Assembly: GCA_041485905.1 (NCBI GenBank)
Contig: JBGPKK010000014.1
Location: 1-50,984, forward strand
Direction of reading: 5' to 3'
DNA from: JAHFUI01 sp041485905
GTDB taxonomy: Bacteria > Acidobacteriota > Vicinamibacteria > Vicinamibacterales > CAVVIG01
DNA length: 50,984 bases
Part shown: piece after piece, positions 1-7,618 of the stretch
How the letters are laid out: each line of letters begins with the position of its first letter
How positions within the stretch are numbered: position 1 is the first letter of the stretch
Translations under genes and position numbers: made by a program
Notes under the pieces: generated by a model
The model's input: the letters and a program-made list of their open reading frames with translations, nothing else
Database searches by the model: none
Told to the model about the DNA's origin: nothing

Positions 1-723
1 CAGCGGGATGCGCGCGCCACGGTTGATTAGTGGGAGCACCGCAGCCAGCACGGCGCCGCCGACGTTCTCGAAGTACACGTCGATGCCGCCCGGACAGGCC
101 TCGCGAAGCGCCTGCCCAAGATCGCCGCTGCGATGGTTGACGGCCGCATGGAAGCCCAGCTCGTTCAGGAGGTAGTCGCATTTCTCGCGCGAGCCGGCGA
201 TGCCGACCGCCCGGCATCCCTTCAGCCGCGCGATCTGGCCGACCACCGATCCGACCGCGCCCGAGGCTGCGGATACGACGACTGTCTCGCCGCTCTTCGC
301 TCGGCCGATGTCGAGGAGCCCCAAGTACGCCGTCAACCCGGGCATGCCGAGCACGCCGAGCGCCGTTGAAATCGGCGCGACACGGTGATCGAGCTTTCGC
401 AACCCCGTGCCGGGCGACGAGGCGTACTGCTGCCAGCCGTCCATGCCGACGACGAAGTCGCCTGCCGTGAAGCCGGGATCCAGCGACTCGATGACTTCGC
501 TGACGGTTCCGCCGACCATGACCTCGCCCAGCGCCACCGGTGTTGCGTACGAACGGGCGTCGTTCATCCGGCCGCGCATGTACGGATCGAGCGACAGATA
601 GATGGTGCGCCGCAGGACGTCGCCGTCCTGAGCGACCGGCATCGGGGAGTCGACGATCGAGAAGTCGTCGGCCGTGGGGGCGCCGACCGGCCGGCGAAGC
701 AATCGAACCTGGCGATTGGTCAT
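1..723 (-). CDS. NADP-dependent zinc-free oxidoreductase (CurA/PTGR-like), C-terminus cut by window edge
   Basis: The reading frame starts at ATG 723 and stays open to the window edge, giving about 241 N-terminal residues of a protein usually near 335-340. The start MTNRQVRLLRRPVG, the segment LSLDPYMRGRM and the nucleotide-binding stretch SAASGAVGSVVGQIARLKG are typical of the medium-chain reductase subfamily that includes prostaglandin/leukotriene reductases and CurA. That family uses NADPH to reduce enones or short enals; the substrate here cannot be read. The ATG overlaps the MaoC stop (ATGA), so it is probably translationally coupled as the third gene of the FadB-like operon. The family call is confident; a role in acyl-CoA or enone handling is inferred from position. 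Confidence 0.85.
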   Translation of the reverse strand, partial: MTNRQVRLLRRPVGAPTADDFSIVDSPMPVAQDGDVLRRTIYLSLDPYMRGRMNDARSYATPVALGEVMVGGTVSEVIESLDPGFTAGDFVVGMDGWQQYASSPGTGLRKLDHRVAPISTALGVLGMPGLTAYLGLLDIGRAKSGETVVVSAASGAVGSVVGQIARLKGCRAVGIAGSREKCDYLLNELGFHAAVNHRSGDLGQALREACPGGIDVYFENVGGAVLAAVLPLINRGARIPL

Positions 724-1181
724 AGAGGATAGTACCGGACGAGCCATTCCGCGACGCAGCACGGCTTGTCGCCATGCTCGCGTTCTACGGTCACGGACCA
801 CGTCACTTGAAGGCCGCCACCGGCTTCATCGACCGCGGCCAGAGTAAAACGGCCGCGGATCCGGGCACCTGCCGGAAGCGGCGAGACGAACCGCACGCGG
901 TTGACGCCGTAGTTGATGGCCATCCGGATCCGGCCAACCGTGATCGCCTGCCGAAGCAGCGCACTCACAAGCGACAGCGTGAGAAATCCGTGGGCGATGG
1001 TGCTCCCGCCCGGCGACTCGGCCGCCGCGCGCGCCGGATCGACGTGAATCCACTGGCGGTCCTCGGTCGCCTCGGCGAATCGATCGATCCGCTCCTGCGT
1101 GACTTCAAGCCAATCGCTGACGGCCATCTCTTTACCGAGATACTCGCCAAGCTGCGCAACGTCGATCGTGTTCACTTCCAA
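720..1181 (-). CDS. MaoC-family (R)-specific enoyl-CoA hydratase/dehydratase
   Basis: About 153 residues forming a single hot-dog domain. The hydratase-2 signature is visible as D-x-x-x-I-H-V-D-P around residues 43-50 followed by G-S-T-I-A-H-G-F near residue 60, supplying the usual catalytic Asp/His pair. MaoC proteins hydrate trans-2-enoyl-CoA to (R)-3-hydroxyacyl-CoA. The start is uncertain: TTG at 1181 touches a heptamer repeat array, and GTG at 1175 is a good alternative. It lies 52 bp after the FadB-like gene and overlaps the next gene by ATGA, so all three are probably co-transcribed. An (R)-hydratase beside an (S)-specific FadB-like enzyme may widen the range of 3-hydroxyacyl-CoAs handled; that is inference. 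Confidence 0.85.
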   Translation of the reverse strand: MEVNTIDVAQLGEYLGKEMAVSDWLEVTQERIDRFAEATEDRQWIHVDPARAAAESPGGSTIAHGFLTLSLVSALLRQAITVGRIRMAINYGVNRVRFVSPLPAGARIRGRFTLAAVDEAGGGLQVTWSVTVEREHGDKPCCVAEWLVRYYPL

Positions 1182-1208
1182 GTTCTCAGTTCTCAGTTCT
1201 CAGTTCAG
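1181..1208. repeat. Heptamer tandem array, unit AGTTCTC (3 full units plus a variant)
   Basis: Units at 1181-1187, 1188-1194 and 1195-1201 are identical (AGTTCTC), followed by AGTTCAG at 1202-1208. The array fills the space upstream of the MaoC start and touches its candidate TTG codon. It shares the 7-bp period, but not the unit sequence, with the arrays near 33152, 34785, 36693 and 49104. Confidence 0.85.
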
Positions 1209-1214
1209 GCTGCT

Positions 1215-1242
1215 GGCTTTTGTCAGCAACCTGTCAAAAGCC
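1215..1242 (-). other. Stem-loop spanning the FadB-like gene stop codon
   Basis: GGCTTTTG at 1215-1222 pairs with CAAAAGCC at 1235-1242. An inner CAG/CTG pair continues the stem after one T-T mismatch, leaving a CAAC loop. The hairpin contains the stop codon of the FadB-like gene and lies before MaoC in the same operon. No U-run follows, so it may be a processing or attenuation hairpin rather than a simple terminator. Confidence 0.55.
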
Positions 1243-3345
1243 TCGTCCTTCCGCCACGAGCCGCTCGAGGAGCGGCGCGGGACGCCAGTAGTCGCCGAAC
1301 TGCGCCCGATATTCTTTCACGCGGGCCAGCACTGTGGGCAGACCGATGGTCTCGGCGTAGAACATCGGCCCGCCGCGATAGCGGGGGAAGCCGAAGCCGT
1401 AGCAGTAGATCACGTCGATGTCGCCCGATCGAATGGCGTAGCCCTCCTCGATCACTCGCGCGCCCTCGTTGGCGAGTGCCGTGGTGATGCGCGCGATGAT
1501 CTCGTCGTTGGGGATTGGGCGGCGCTTGATGCCGCGCCGTGCGGCCGCTTCCTCGGCCAGTCGCTCGATCAGGGGATCCGGGGTCGGCGTTCGACTGCCG
1601 GCCTCGTATGTGTACCAGCCCGCGCCGGTTTTCTGCCCGTACCGGCCCATCTCGTACAGCTGATCGGGGATCTCCGACTGCGGCCCCTCGGCGCGGGTCT
1701 TGCCACTCGACTTCAAGTACTGCCGAATCCGCGCCCCGATGTCGAGGCCGGCGATATCCTGCATGACGAATGGGCCAACCGGCATGCCGAAGTCCGTCAG
1801 CGCCTCGTCGATCTGCGGCACGCTGGCGCCTTCCTCGAGCAGGAGGTGCGCTTCGCGCAGGTAGTACGCGAGCATGCGGTTGGCCACGAACCCGAAGCAG
1901 TTGCCGACGACCACGCCCACTTTGCCGAGCCGCTTCGCGAGCTTAAGAGACGAAGCGATGGTCTCGCGGCTCGTGTCGCGTCCGCGGACGATCTCGAGGA
2001 GCTTCATCACGTTGGCCGGGCTGAAGAAGTGGTGGCCGACGACCGATGCCGGCCGCCCGCTCGCCTCCGCAAACACGTCGATGTCGAGCGTCGAGCTGTT
2101 GGACGCCAGGATGCACTCGGGTCGCGTGACGCGCCCGAGCTCGGTGAACGTGGCGGTCTTCAGATCCATGTTCTCGAACACGGCTTCGACGACGATGTCC
2201 ACCCGATCGAAGCCGTCATAGGTCGTCGTCGGAGTGATGAGGCTCATGCAGCGTTCGAAGGCCTCCTGCGTGATCCGGCCTTTCGAGACCGAGGACTGAT
2301 AGTTCCTGCGAATCGTCGACAATCCGCGGTCGAGCGCGGACTGATCGACCTCTTTCAACAGCACGGGAATGCCGGCGTTGGCGTAGGTCATCGCAATGCC
2401 GCCCCCCATGGTGCCGGCGCCCACGACGGCTGCGCGCGCGATGCTGCGTGACGGCGTGTCCTTCAGCACGTCGGGAATCTTGGCCACTTCGCGTTCGGCG
2501 AAAAACAGATACCGCAACGCTTTCGACTCGGTCGAGACGACGCAATCGGCGAACAGCTCGCGCTCGCGAAGCGATCCGGCGTCGAACGGCTGCTGAAGGC
2601 CGGCTTCGATCGCCTGGACCGCCGCTTCCGGCGCGGCCAGTCCCCTCGATGTCCTGGTGAGCGACGCTCGCGTCTGTTGACAGGCGGCCAGGCCCGCGGC
2701 GACGTCTGCCGTCTTGTCGGACCGCTCGCGCGTCTTGCGAGCCTCGCCAGAGGTGGCGTGCTCCCGCGCGAACGCGATCGCCTCGTCACGGAGGTTGCCG
2801 TCCACGATTCGATCGATGAGGCCGCCGGCGAGCGCCTGTTCCGTCGAAATCGGCTTGCCGTCGCTGCACATCTGGAGCGCGAGCGCCGGACCGCAGAGTC
2901 GTGGGAGCCGCTGGGTGCCGCCGGCTCCGGGAATGATGCCGAGCAGCACCTCGGGCTGGCCGATCTTCGCCTCCCGCGCCGCGACGCGGTAGTGACAGGA
3001 CATGGCCACTTCGTTGCCCCCACCGAGTGCGTTGCCGTGGATGGCCGCGACGATCGGCTTGGGGCAGTCCTCCAGGCGCTTCAGCAGCGCATGCATGTCG
3101 CCGGAACGCGCCAGCGATTGCTCGCGGGTCTTCAGACTGTCGAATATCTTGATGTCCGCACCCGCGATGAACGTGGACCCGGCCCCGATGAGCACGCTCG
3201 CGTCGACGGCGGGATCCGCCGCGGCCCGGGCGACGGCCTCGTCGAGCGCCGTCCAGACGGCCGCGCTGAGCGCGTTGACCGGCGGGTTGTCGATGGTGAG
3301 GACGGCGATGCGATCGACGACGTCGTAGTGAATCAGGGTCGACAT
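1234..3345 (-). CDS. Bifunctional enoyl-CoA hydratase / 3-hydroxyacyl-CoA dehydrogenase (FadB/FadJ-type)
   Basis: 703 residues, close to the usual 700-730. The N-terminal crotonase domain (about 1-190) shows IAGADIKIF and GGGNEVAMSCHYR, with the glutamates expected for hydration of trans-2-enoyl-CoA. A central linker leads to the NAD-binding domain with VVGAGTMGGG near residue 305, HHFFSPANVMKLLEIVRG near 436 and a C-terminal dimerisation domain. It catalyses two consecutive beta-oxidation steps in the cytoplasm. The start ATG 3345 has GAGGAG upstream at good spacing. It heads an operon with MaoC and the NADP oxidoreductase, and is divergent from the acyl-CoA dehydrogenase at 3385, separated by 39 bp. 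No thiolase is seen in the window. Confidence 0.95.
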   Translation of the reverse strand: MSTLIHYDVVDRIAVLTIDNPPVNALSAAVWTALDEAVARAAADPAVDASVLIGAGSTFIAGADIKIFDSLKTREQSLARSGDMHALLKRLEDCPKPIVAAIHGNALGGGNEVAMSCHYRVAAREAKIGQPEVLLGIIPGAGGTQRLPRLCGPALALQMCSDGKPISTEQALAGGLIDRIVDGNLRDEAIAFAREHATSGEARKTRERSDKTADVAAGLAACQQTRASLTRTSRGLAAPEAAVQAIEAGLQQPFDAGSLRERELFADCVVSTESKALRYLFFAEREVAKIPDVLKDTPSRSIARAAVVGAGTMGGGIAMTYANAGIPVLLKEVDQSALDRGLSTIRRNYQSSVSKGRITQEAFERCMSLITPTTTYDGFDRVDIVVEAVFENMDLKTATFTELGRVTRPECILASNSSTLDIDVFAEASGRPASVVGHHFFSPANVMKLLEIVRGRDTSRETIASSLKLAKRLGKVGVVVGNCFGFVANRMLAYYLREAHLLLEEGASVPQIDEALTDFGMPVGPFVMQDIAGLDIGARIRQYLKSSGKTRAEGPQSEIPDQLYEMGRYGQKTGAGWYTYEAGSRTPTPDPLIERLAEEAAARRGIKRRPIPNDEIIARITTALANEGARVIEEGYAIRSGDIDVIYCYGFGFPRYRGGPMFYAETIGLPTVLARVKEYRAQFGDYWRPAPLLERLVAEGRGF

Positions 3346-3372
3346 GGGGAGGACTCCTCAATCCGCGTGCGC

Positions 3373-3378
3373 TATCAT
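3373..3378 (+). promoter_or_regulatory. Candidate -10 box (TATCAT) giving a leaderless transcript
   Basis: TATCAT ends 6 bp before the ATG at 3385. A transcript starting the usual 7 bp after the box would begin at the A of the start codon. No Shine-Dalgarno lies between them. Similar CTATAnT boxes sit just before other starts in this window. Confidence 0.45.
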
Positions 3379-3384
3379 CCGCGC

Positions 3385-4605
3385 ATGGACTTTCAGTATT
3401 CCGAGAAGACAGAGGACGCTCGAAGACGACTCATCGCGTTCATGGACGAGCACGTCTATCCGAATGAGTCGACGTTTCACCGGCAAGTGGCCGAAGGCGA
3501 TCGGTGGCAGCCGACGCGGATTGTCGAAGAGTTGAAGCCGAAGGCGCGCGCGGCGGCGTTGTGGAACCTCTTTCTTCCCGTGAGCGAGTACGGGGCCGGG
3601 CTGACCAACACCGAGTATGCGCCGCTCTGCGAGATCATGGGACGCGCGGCGCCGTTTGCTCCCGAAGTCTTCAACTGCTCGGCGCCGGATACTGGAAACA
3701 TGGAGGTTCTCGTTCGATACGGGACTCCCGAGCAGCGCACACGGTGGCTCGAGCCGCTGCTGGCCGGCGAGATTCGATCGTGCTTCGCGATGACAGAGCC
3801 CGACGTCGCGTCGTCTGATGCCACCAACATCAAATCGCGCATCGTCCGCGACGGCGACGAATACGTCATCAACGGGCGCAAGTGGTGGATTTCCGGCGCC
3901 GGAGATCCGCGATGCCGGATCGCGATCTTCATGGGCAAGACCGATCCGGCCGCTCCGAGACACACGCAGCAATCGATGGTGCTCGTGCCGATGAACACGC
4001 CGGGAGTCCACATCCGCCGCATGCTGCCCGTTTTCGGGTACGACGACGCCCCGCACGGGCACGCGGAGATTTTTTTCGAGAACGTGCGGGTGCCTGCGGC
4101 GAACATGCTGCTCGGTGAAGGGCGCGGGTTCGAAATCGCGCAAGGGCGGCTCGGGCCGGGGCGGATTCACCATTGCATGCGGCTGATTGGCAAAGCCGAG
4201 CGCGCTCTGGAGCAGATGTGCCGGCGCGTGACGACCCGTGTGGCGTTCGGCAAGCCGCTCAGCGAGCAGGGGACGATTCGCGCGGACATCGCAGAATCGC
4301 GGATGGAGATCGAGCAGTCGCGCCTGTTGACGATGAAAGCCGCGCACCTCATGGACACGGTCGGCAACAAGGCGGCGCGGGGCGAGATCGCGATGATCAA
4401 GGTCGTGGTGCCGCGCATGGCGCTCCGGGTCATCGACCGCGCGATTCAGGCGCACGGCGGCGGCGGTGTCTCCGACGATTTCGGGCTGGCCGCGGCCTGG
4501 GCTCATGCGCGCACGATCCGGCTCGCCGACGGACCGGACGAAGTGCATCGGGAGGCGATTGCCAGGCTCGAGCTGGCAAAAGCCCCACACCCACCCGCCG
4601 ACTAG
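3385..4605 (+). CDS. Acyl-CoA dehydrogenase (ACAD10/11-like)
   Basis: 406 residues, a normal length for a single-domain FAD-dependent acyl-CoA dehydrogenase. The flavin and substrate-binding core CFAMTEPDVASSDATNI is followed by KWWISGAGDP; the C-terminus has QAHGGGGVSDDFGLA and DGPDEVH, as in the ACAD10/11 branch. These enzymes catalyse the first, alpha-beta dehydrogenation step of beta-oxidation. The chosen ATG is the first one giving a family-like N-terminus; the frame is open far upstream, but that part is antisense to the FadB-like gene. It is divergent from the FadB-like gene and its end overlaps the convergent thioesterase gene by 4 bp. Chain-length preference is not readable. Confidence 0.92.
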   Translation: MDFQYSEKTEDARRRLIAFMDEHVYPNESTFHRQVAEGDRWQPTRIVEELKPKARAAALWNLFLPVSEYGAGLTNTEYAPLCEIMGRAAPFAPEVFNCSAPDTGNMEVLVRYGTPEQRTRWLEPLLAGEIRSCFAMTEPDVASSDATNIKSRIVRDGDEYVINGRKWWISGAGDPRCRIAIFMGKTDPAAPRHTQQSMVLVPMNTPGVHIRRMLPVFGYDDAPHGHAEIFFENVRVPAANMLLGEGRGFEIAQGRLGPGRIHHCMRLIGKAERALEQMCRRVTTRVAFGKPLSEQGTIRADIAESRMEIEQSRLLTMKAAHLMDTVGNKAARGEIAMIKVVVPRMALRVIDRAIQAHGGGGVSDDFGLAAAWAHARTIRLADGPDEVHREAIARLELAKAPHPPAD

Positions 4606-5093
4606 CGGCGGCGTTTTGGCCGCTCGACGAGGATGCATGTGGTCGTGGCGTGCGCGTACAACTTGCCGTGCCGGTCGACGATGCGGCCCTCGGCTGTGGC
4701 GACCCGACTGCCGACGTGAATGGTGCGCGCCTCGCACCGGAGCGGCCCGACCTCATCGGTCAGCGGGCGCGTGAAGTTGATCTTCAGCTCGAGCGTCGTA
4801 AACGCTTTGCCGGGAGGAGCCATCGTGTTGATGGCGCAGCCCAACGCCGAGTCGAGGAGCGTCGCCGCCAGGCCCCCGTGGACGACGCCCATCCCGTTGT
4901 AGTGTGCCCGCGTGGGGACGGCGCCGAACACGACACGTCCCTTGTCGGCTTCGAGGATCCGGAAGTCGAGCAGCTCCGTCATTCCTGGACGCGGGATCTT
5001 TCCGGCGACGAGCCTCCGGAAGTACGCGAGCCTGTCCGGCGGACGTCGGCTGCCGGCGGCGGCAGAGCGGCGCCGGCCCTGCTTAGCGGTCAT
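4602..5093 (-). CDS. PaaI-family hot-dog thioesterase
   Basis: 163 residues with one hot-dog fold domain. The motif NGMGVVHGGLAATLLDSALG (about residues 66-85) is the PaaI thioesterase signature: the HGG turn and the following Asp on the central helix form the active site. Such enzymes hydrolyse acyl- or aryl-CoA thioesters and often clear dead-end CoA adducts. The ATG overlaps the stop of the acyl-CoA ligase as ATGA, indicating coupling in a three-gene operon (SDR, ligase, thioesterase). The first 20 residues are Arg/Ala-rich and family-atypical, so a later start is possible. A housekeeping role balancing the ligase is inferred. Confidence 0.88.
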   Translation of the reverse strand: MTAKQGRRRSAAAGSRRPPDRLAYFRRLVAGKIPRPGMTELLDFRILEADKGRVVFGAVPTRAHYNGMGVVHGGLAATLLDSALGCAINTMAPPGKAFTTLELKINFTRPLTDEVGPLRCEARTIHVGSRVATAEGRIVDRHGKLYAHATTTCILVERPKRRR

Positions 5094-6784
5094 CGCGTAT
5101 CTCCGGGGGCAACCTTTGGCAGTTCATCACGGAGCACCCGGTACAGGATCTTGCCCACAGCGCTCATTGGCAGCGCATCACGGCATTCGATCTGACGCGG
5201 CCTCTTGTAATCGACAAGGTTCATCGCGCAGTGCGCCTCGATCTCGGCAATTGGCGCGGACGCTCCGTCACGGAGCACGACGCAGGCTTTGACGATCTCA
5301 CCGTGATACGGGTGCGGTACGCCGATGACCGCCGCCAGCCGAACCGCCGGGTGCTGGTACAGCACGCCTTCGACCTCCGACGGATACACATTGAACCCGT
5401 CGACGATGATCAGGTCTTTCTTGCGCTGGACGATCGTGGTGAACCCGTCTTCGTCGATGCGTGCGACGTCGCCAGTATGGAACCAGATCCGTCCGTCGGC
5501 GTCCGGACAGAGCGCCTGCGCCGTCTCCTCCGGCTTGTTCCAGTAGCCCTTCATCACCTGGGGTCCCGCGATGCACAGCTCGCCGACCTCGCCGCAGGGC
5601 AACTCGCGCGTGCCGGTGTCGAGATCCACCACCTTGATGTCGGTGTCCGGAAGCGGAAGGCCGATCGTGCCCGGCTTGCGCCGGGCGAGCTGCGGCGTCG
5701 AATGTGTAACGGGTGACGTTTCGGAGAGTCCGTACCCCTCGTTCAACGTCCGTCCGATGCGCCGCTCGAACTCGTCGATGACCTCGACGGGGCAGGGCGC
5801 ACCCCCGGAGTTGCAGATGCGCACCTGGTTCAGGCCGTACTCCGTCACGCGCGGGTGGCTGAGCAGCGAGACGAAGATGGTCGGCACGGCGGGGAAGTAG
5901 GTCGGCCGGTAGTCGCGAATGGCGCTCAAGACCTGCTCGACGTCGTACTGCGGAATCAGGATCTGCATCGCGCCGATCCACGTCCCGCACATCATGCCGA
6001 CGGTAAACGCATAAATGTGAAAGTACGGAATCACGAGCAGGTAGCGGGCTTCGCCTCGCGCGTACGCGCGGTAGTGCCACGTTTCGCTCTGGACGACGTT
6101 CGCGAAGATGTTCCCGTGCGTCAGCATCGCCCCTTTCGGCGTACCGGTCGTGCCGCCCGTGTACTGCAACACGGCCACATCATCCGGCGCGATGGTGATG
6201 CGCGGAGGCACGTCGGCCTGGCCGACTCCCTCGATCAGACTCGCCAGGCTGACCGTGCCCTCGACGCGCGGCGGCGCCGCCTGCTCGGACGAGTACTCGG
6301 CAAGCGACGTGACGATGACGTACTCGATGCCGGTCTGCTCCCGCACCGCCAACACCAGCGGCGCCAGCCGATCGAGCGTGATCACAGTGCGCATCCCCGA
6401 GTCCAGCGCGACGTTCAATACCTCGCGCGCGGTGTAGCTGGGGTTGACGTTGACGACGATGGCACCCAGTCGCAGGACGGCGAACGCGGCGATGACGTAC
6501 TGCGGGCAGTTCGGCAACATGATGCCCACGCGGTCGCCTTTGCCGACCCCGCGTCGAGCCAGTGCGATCGCGCACTTGTCCGATCGTGTCTTGATGTCCC
6601 GAAACGTCAGCTCGGCGCCCAGAAACACCGTTGCCGTCCCATCGGGGACATCGACCGCCGTCGTGTCGAGAATCTCACTCAGCGGACGTCCGGGATACGT
6701 CAGGTGCGGCGGCACCCAATAGTCGTAGTGACGAAGCCAGGGGCGGGTCGTGGAGGAGGCGCCGGCGCGCTCACGTGGTGCCAT
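5090..6784 (-). CDS. fadD: Long-chain fatty-acid--CoA ligase
   Basis: 564 residues, the usual length for FadD-type AMP-forming ligases. The P-loop YTGGTTGTPKG (about residues 205-215), the A5 motif GYGLSETSP (about 347), WFHTGD (about 433) and the C-terminal catalytic lysine in AVGKILYR (about 543) are all present. It activates free fatty acids to acyl-CoA using ATP and CoA, feeding the beta-oxidation enzymes on either side. The start ATG 6784 lies 9 bp after the SDR stop, and the stop overlaps the thioesterase start. The conserved DLIIVDGFNVYPSEVE segment supports a fatty acyl rather than acetyl or aromatic substrate; chain length is not certain. Confidence 0.93.
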   Translation of the reverse strand: MAPRERAGASSTTRPWLRHYDYWVPPHLTYPGRPLSEILDTTAVDVPDGTATVFLGAELTFRDIKTRSDKCAIALARRGVGKGDRVGIMLPNCPQYVIAAFAVLRLGAIVVNVNPSYTAREVLNVALDSGMRTVITLDRLAPLVLAVREQTGIEYVIVTSLAEYSSEQAAPPRVEGTVSLASLIEGVGQADVPPRITIAPDDVAVLQYTGGTTGTPKGAMLTHGNIFANVVQSETWHYRAYARGEARYLLVIPYFHIYAFTVGMMCGTWIGAMQILIPQYDVEQVLSAIRDYRPTYFPAVPTIFVSLLSHPRVTEYGLNQVRICNSGGAPCPVEVIDEFERRIGRTLNEGYGLSETSPVTHSTPQLARRKPGTIGLPLPDTDIKVVDLDTGTRELPCGEVGELCIAGPQVMKGYWNKPEETAQALCPDADGRIWFHTGDVARIDEDGFTTIVQRKKDLIIVDGFNVYPSEVEGVLYQHPAVRLAAVIGVPHPYHGEIVKACVVLRDGASAPIAEIEAHCAMNLVDYKRPRQIECRDALPMSAVGKILYRVLRDELPKVAPGDTR

Positions 6785-6793
6785 GGATCCGGG

Positions 6794-7567
6794 TCACGCA
6801 ATCGACCGGCCGCCGTCGACGACGATGACCTGGCCCGTGATGTAGTTCGACGCGTCGGCGGCGAGGAACACGGCGACCCCTTTGAGCTCGCCGGCCGCGC
6901 CGACACGCGGAATCGGACTGAAGGCCCTGATGCCTGGCTCGGCCAATGCGATCGCCGGATCGGCCAGCCGCGAGTGGAAGAAGCCGGGCGCGATCGCGTT
7001 GACGCGAATCCCTTGCCGGCCCCACGACGCTGCCAGCTCGCGCGTCAGTCCCATCAGACCGGCCTTGCTCGCGGCGTACGCGGCGTAGTGGGGACCGTTC
7101 ACTGACGCCTGAAGCCCCGCCACGGATGCGACGTTGATGATGCGGCCGTACTGGCGCTTGAGCATTTCCCTGGCGGCCGCCTGGGAGAAGAGAAACGCGC
7201 CTGTGAGGTTGATATCGATCACCTTCTGCCACTTGTCGAGCGGCATCTGTTCTGGCTCGGCCCCCCAGCTCACGCCAGCATTGTTGATCAGGATGTCGAG
7301 TCGGCCGTATGTCGAGACGGTCCCATCGACGATGGATTGGACCTGATCGGGTTTGGACACGTCGCAGACGGCGCCTTCGACCTTGACGCCGCGCGCGCGC
7401 ATCGCGGTGACGGTCGGCGTCAGCCATTCCTCGCGCCGTGCGCAGAGCATCAGCGACGCGCCCGCCTCCGCGAGACCTTCTGCCATTTCCTGTCCCAGGC
7501 CGCGCGATCCACCGGTGACGATGGCCACACGGCCGGACAGATCGAATAATTCGTTGATGGTCGGCAC
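6794..7567 (-). CDS. SDR-family NAD(P)-dependent oxidoreductase (FabG-like)
   Basis: 257 residues of a classical short-chain dehydrogenase. The Rossmann motif TGGSRGLG lies near residues 18-25, NNAG near 95, and the catalytic YxxxK as YAASK near 163, with a C-terminal ITGQVIVVDGG. Likely reactions are 3-oxoacyl reduction, 3-hydroxyacyl oxidation or a sugar-acid dehydrogenase activity; context favours an acyl-CoA substrate. The GTG at 7567 is the only plausible start, because the frame runs far upstream antisense to the dehydrogenase gene. It is the first gene of the SDR-ligase-thioesterase operon, and its promoter region contains a 16-bp near-palindrome. Confidence 0.9.
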   Translation of the reverse strand: MPTINELFDLSGRVAIVTGGSRGLGQEMAEGLAEAGASLMLCARREEWLTPTVTAMRARGVKVEGAVCDVSKPDQVQSIVDGTVSTYGRLDILINNAGVSWGAEPEQMPLDKWQKVIDINLTGAFLFSQAAAREMLKRQYGRIINVASVAGLQASVNGPHYAAYAASKAGLMGLTRELAASWGRQGIRVNAIAPGFFHSRLADPAIALAEPGIRAFSPIPRVGAAGELKGVAVFLAADASNYITGQVIVVDGGRSIA

Positions 7568-7580
7568 GTCACGAGGCTTA

Positions 7581-7596
7581 TACTGACCGGTCGGTA
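7581..7596. promoter_or_regulatory. Palindromic operator candidate, TetR type
   Basis: TACTGACCGGTCGGTA is a 16-bp palindrome with a single mismatched pair, centred in the 51-bp space between the divergent SDR and acyl-CoA dehydrogenase genes. Length and symmetry fit TetR-family operators, which often control fatty acid degradation genes. No regulator gene is visible in the window. A 12-bp core relative recurs at 10875-10886. Confidence 0.5.
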
Positions 7597-7618
7597 GGTC
7601 TGTCAACTGGAGCGTTGC

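Noticed and set aside
1099..2451. 450-codon plus-strand ORF opposite the FadB-like gene
   Set aside because: It mirrors the codons of the FadB-like gene, has no recognisable motif and no ribosome-binding site.
3358..4737. 459-codon minus-strand ORF opposite the acyl-CoA dehydrogenase
   Set aside because: Antisense shadow; His/Arg-rich composition and no domain.
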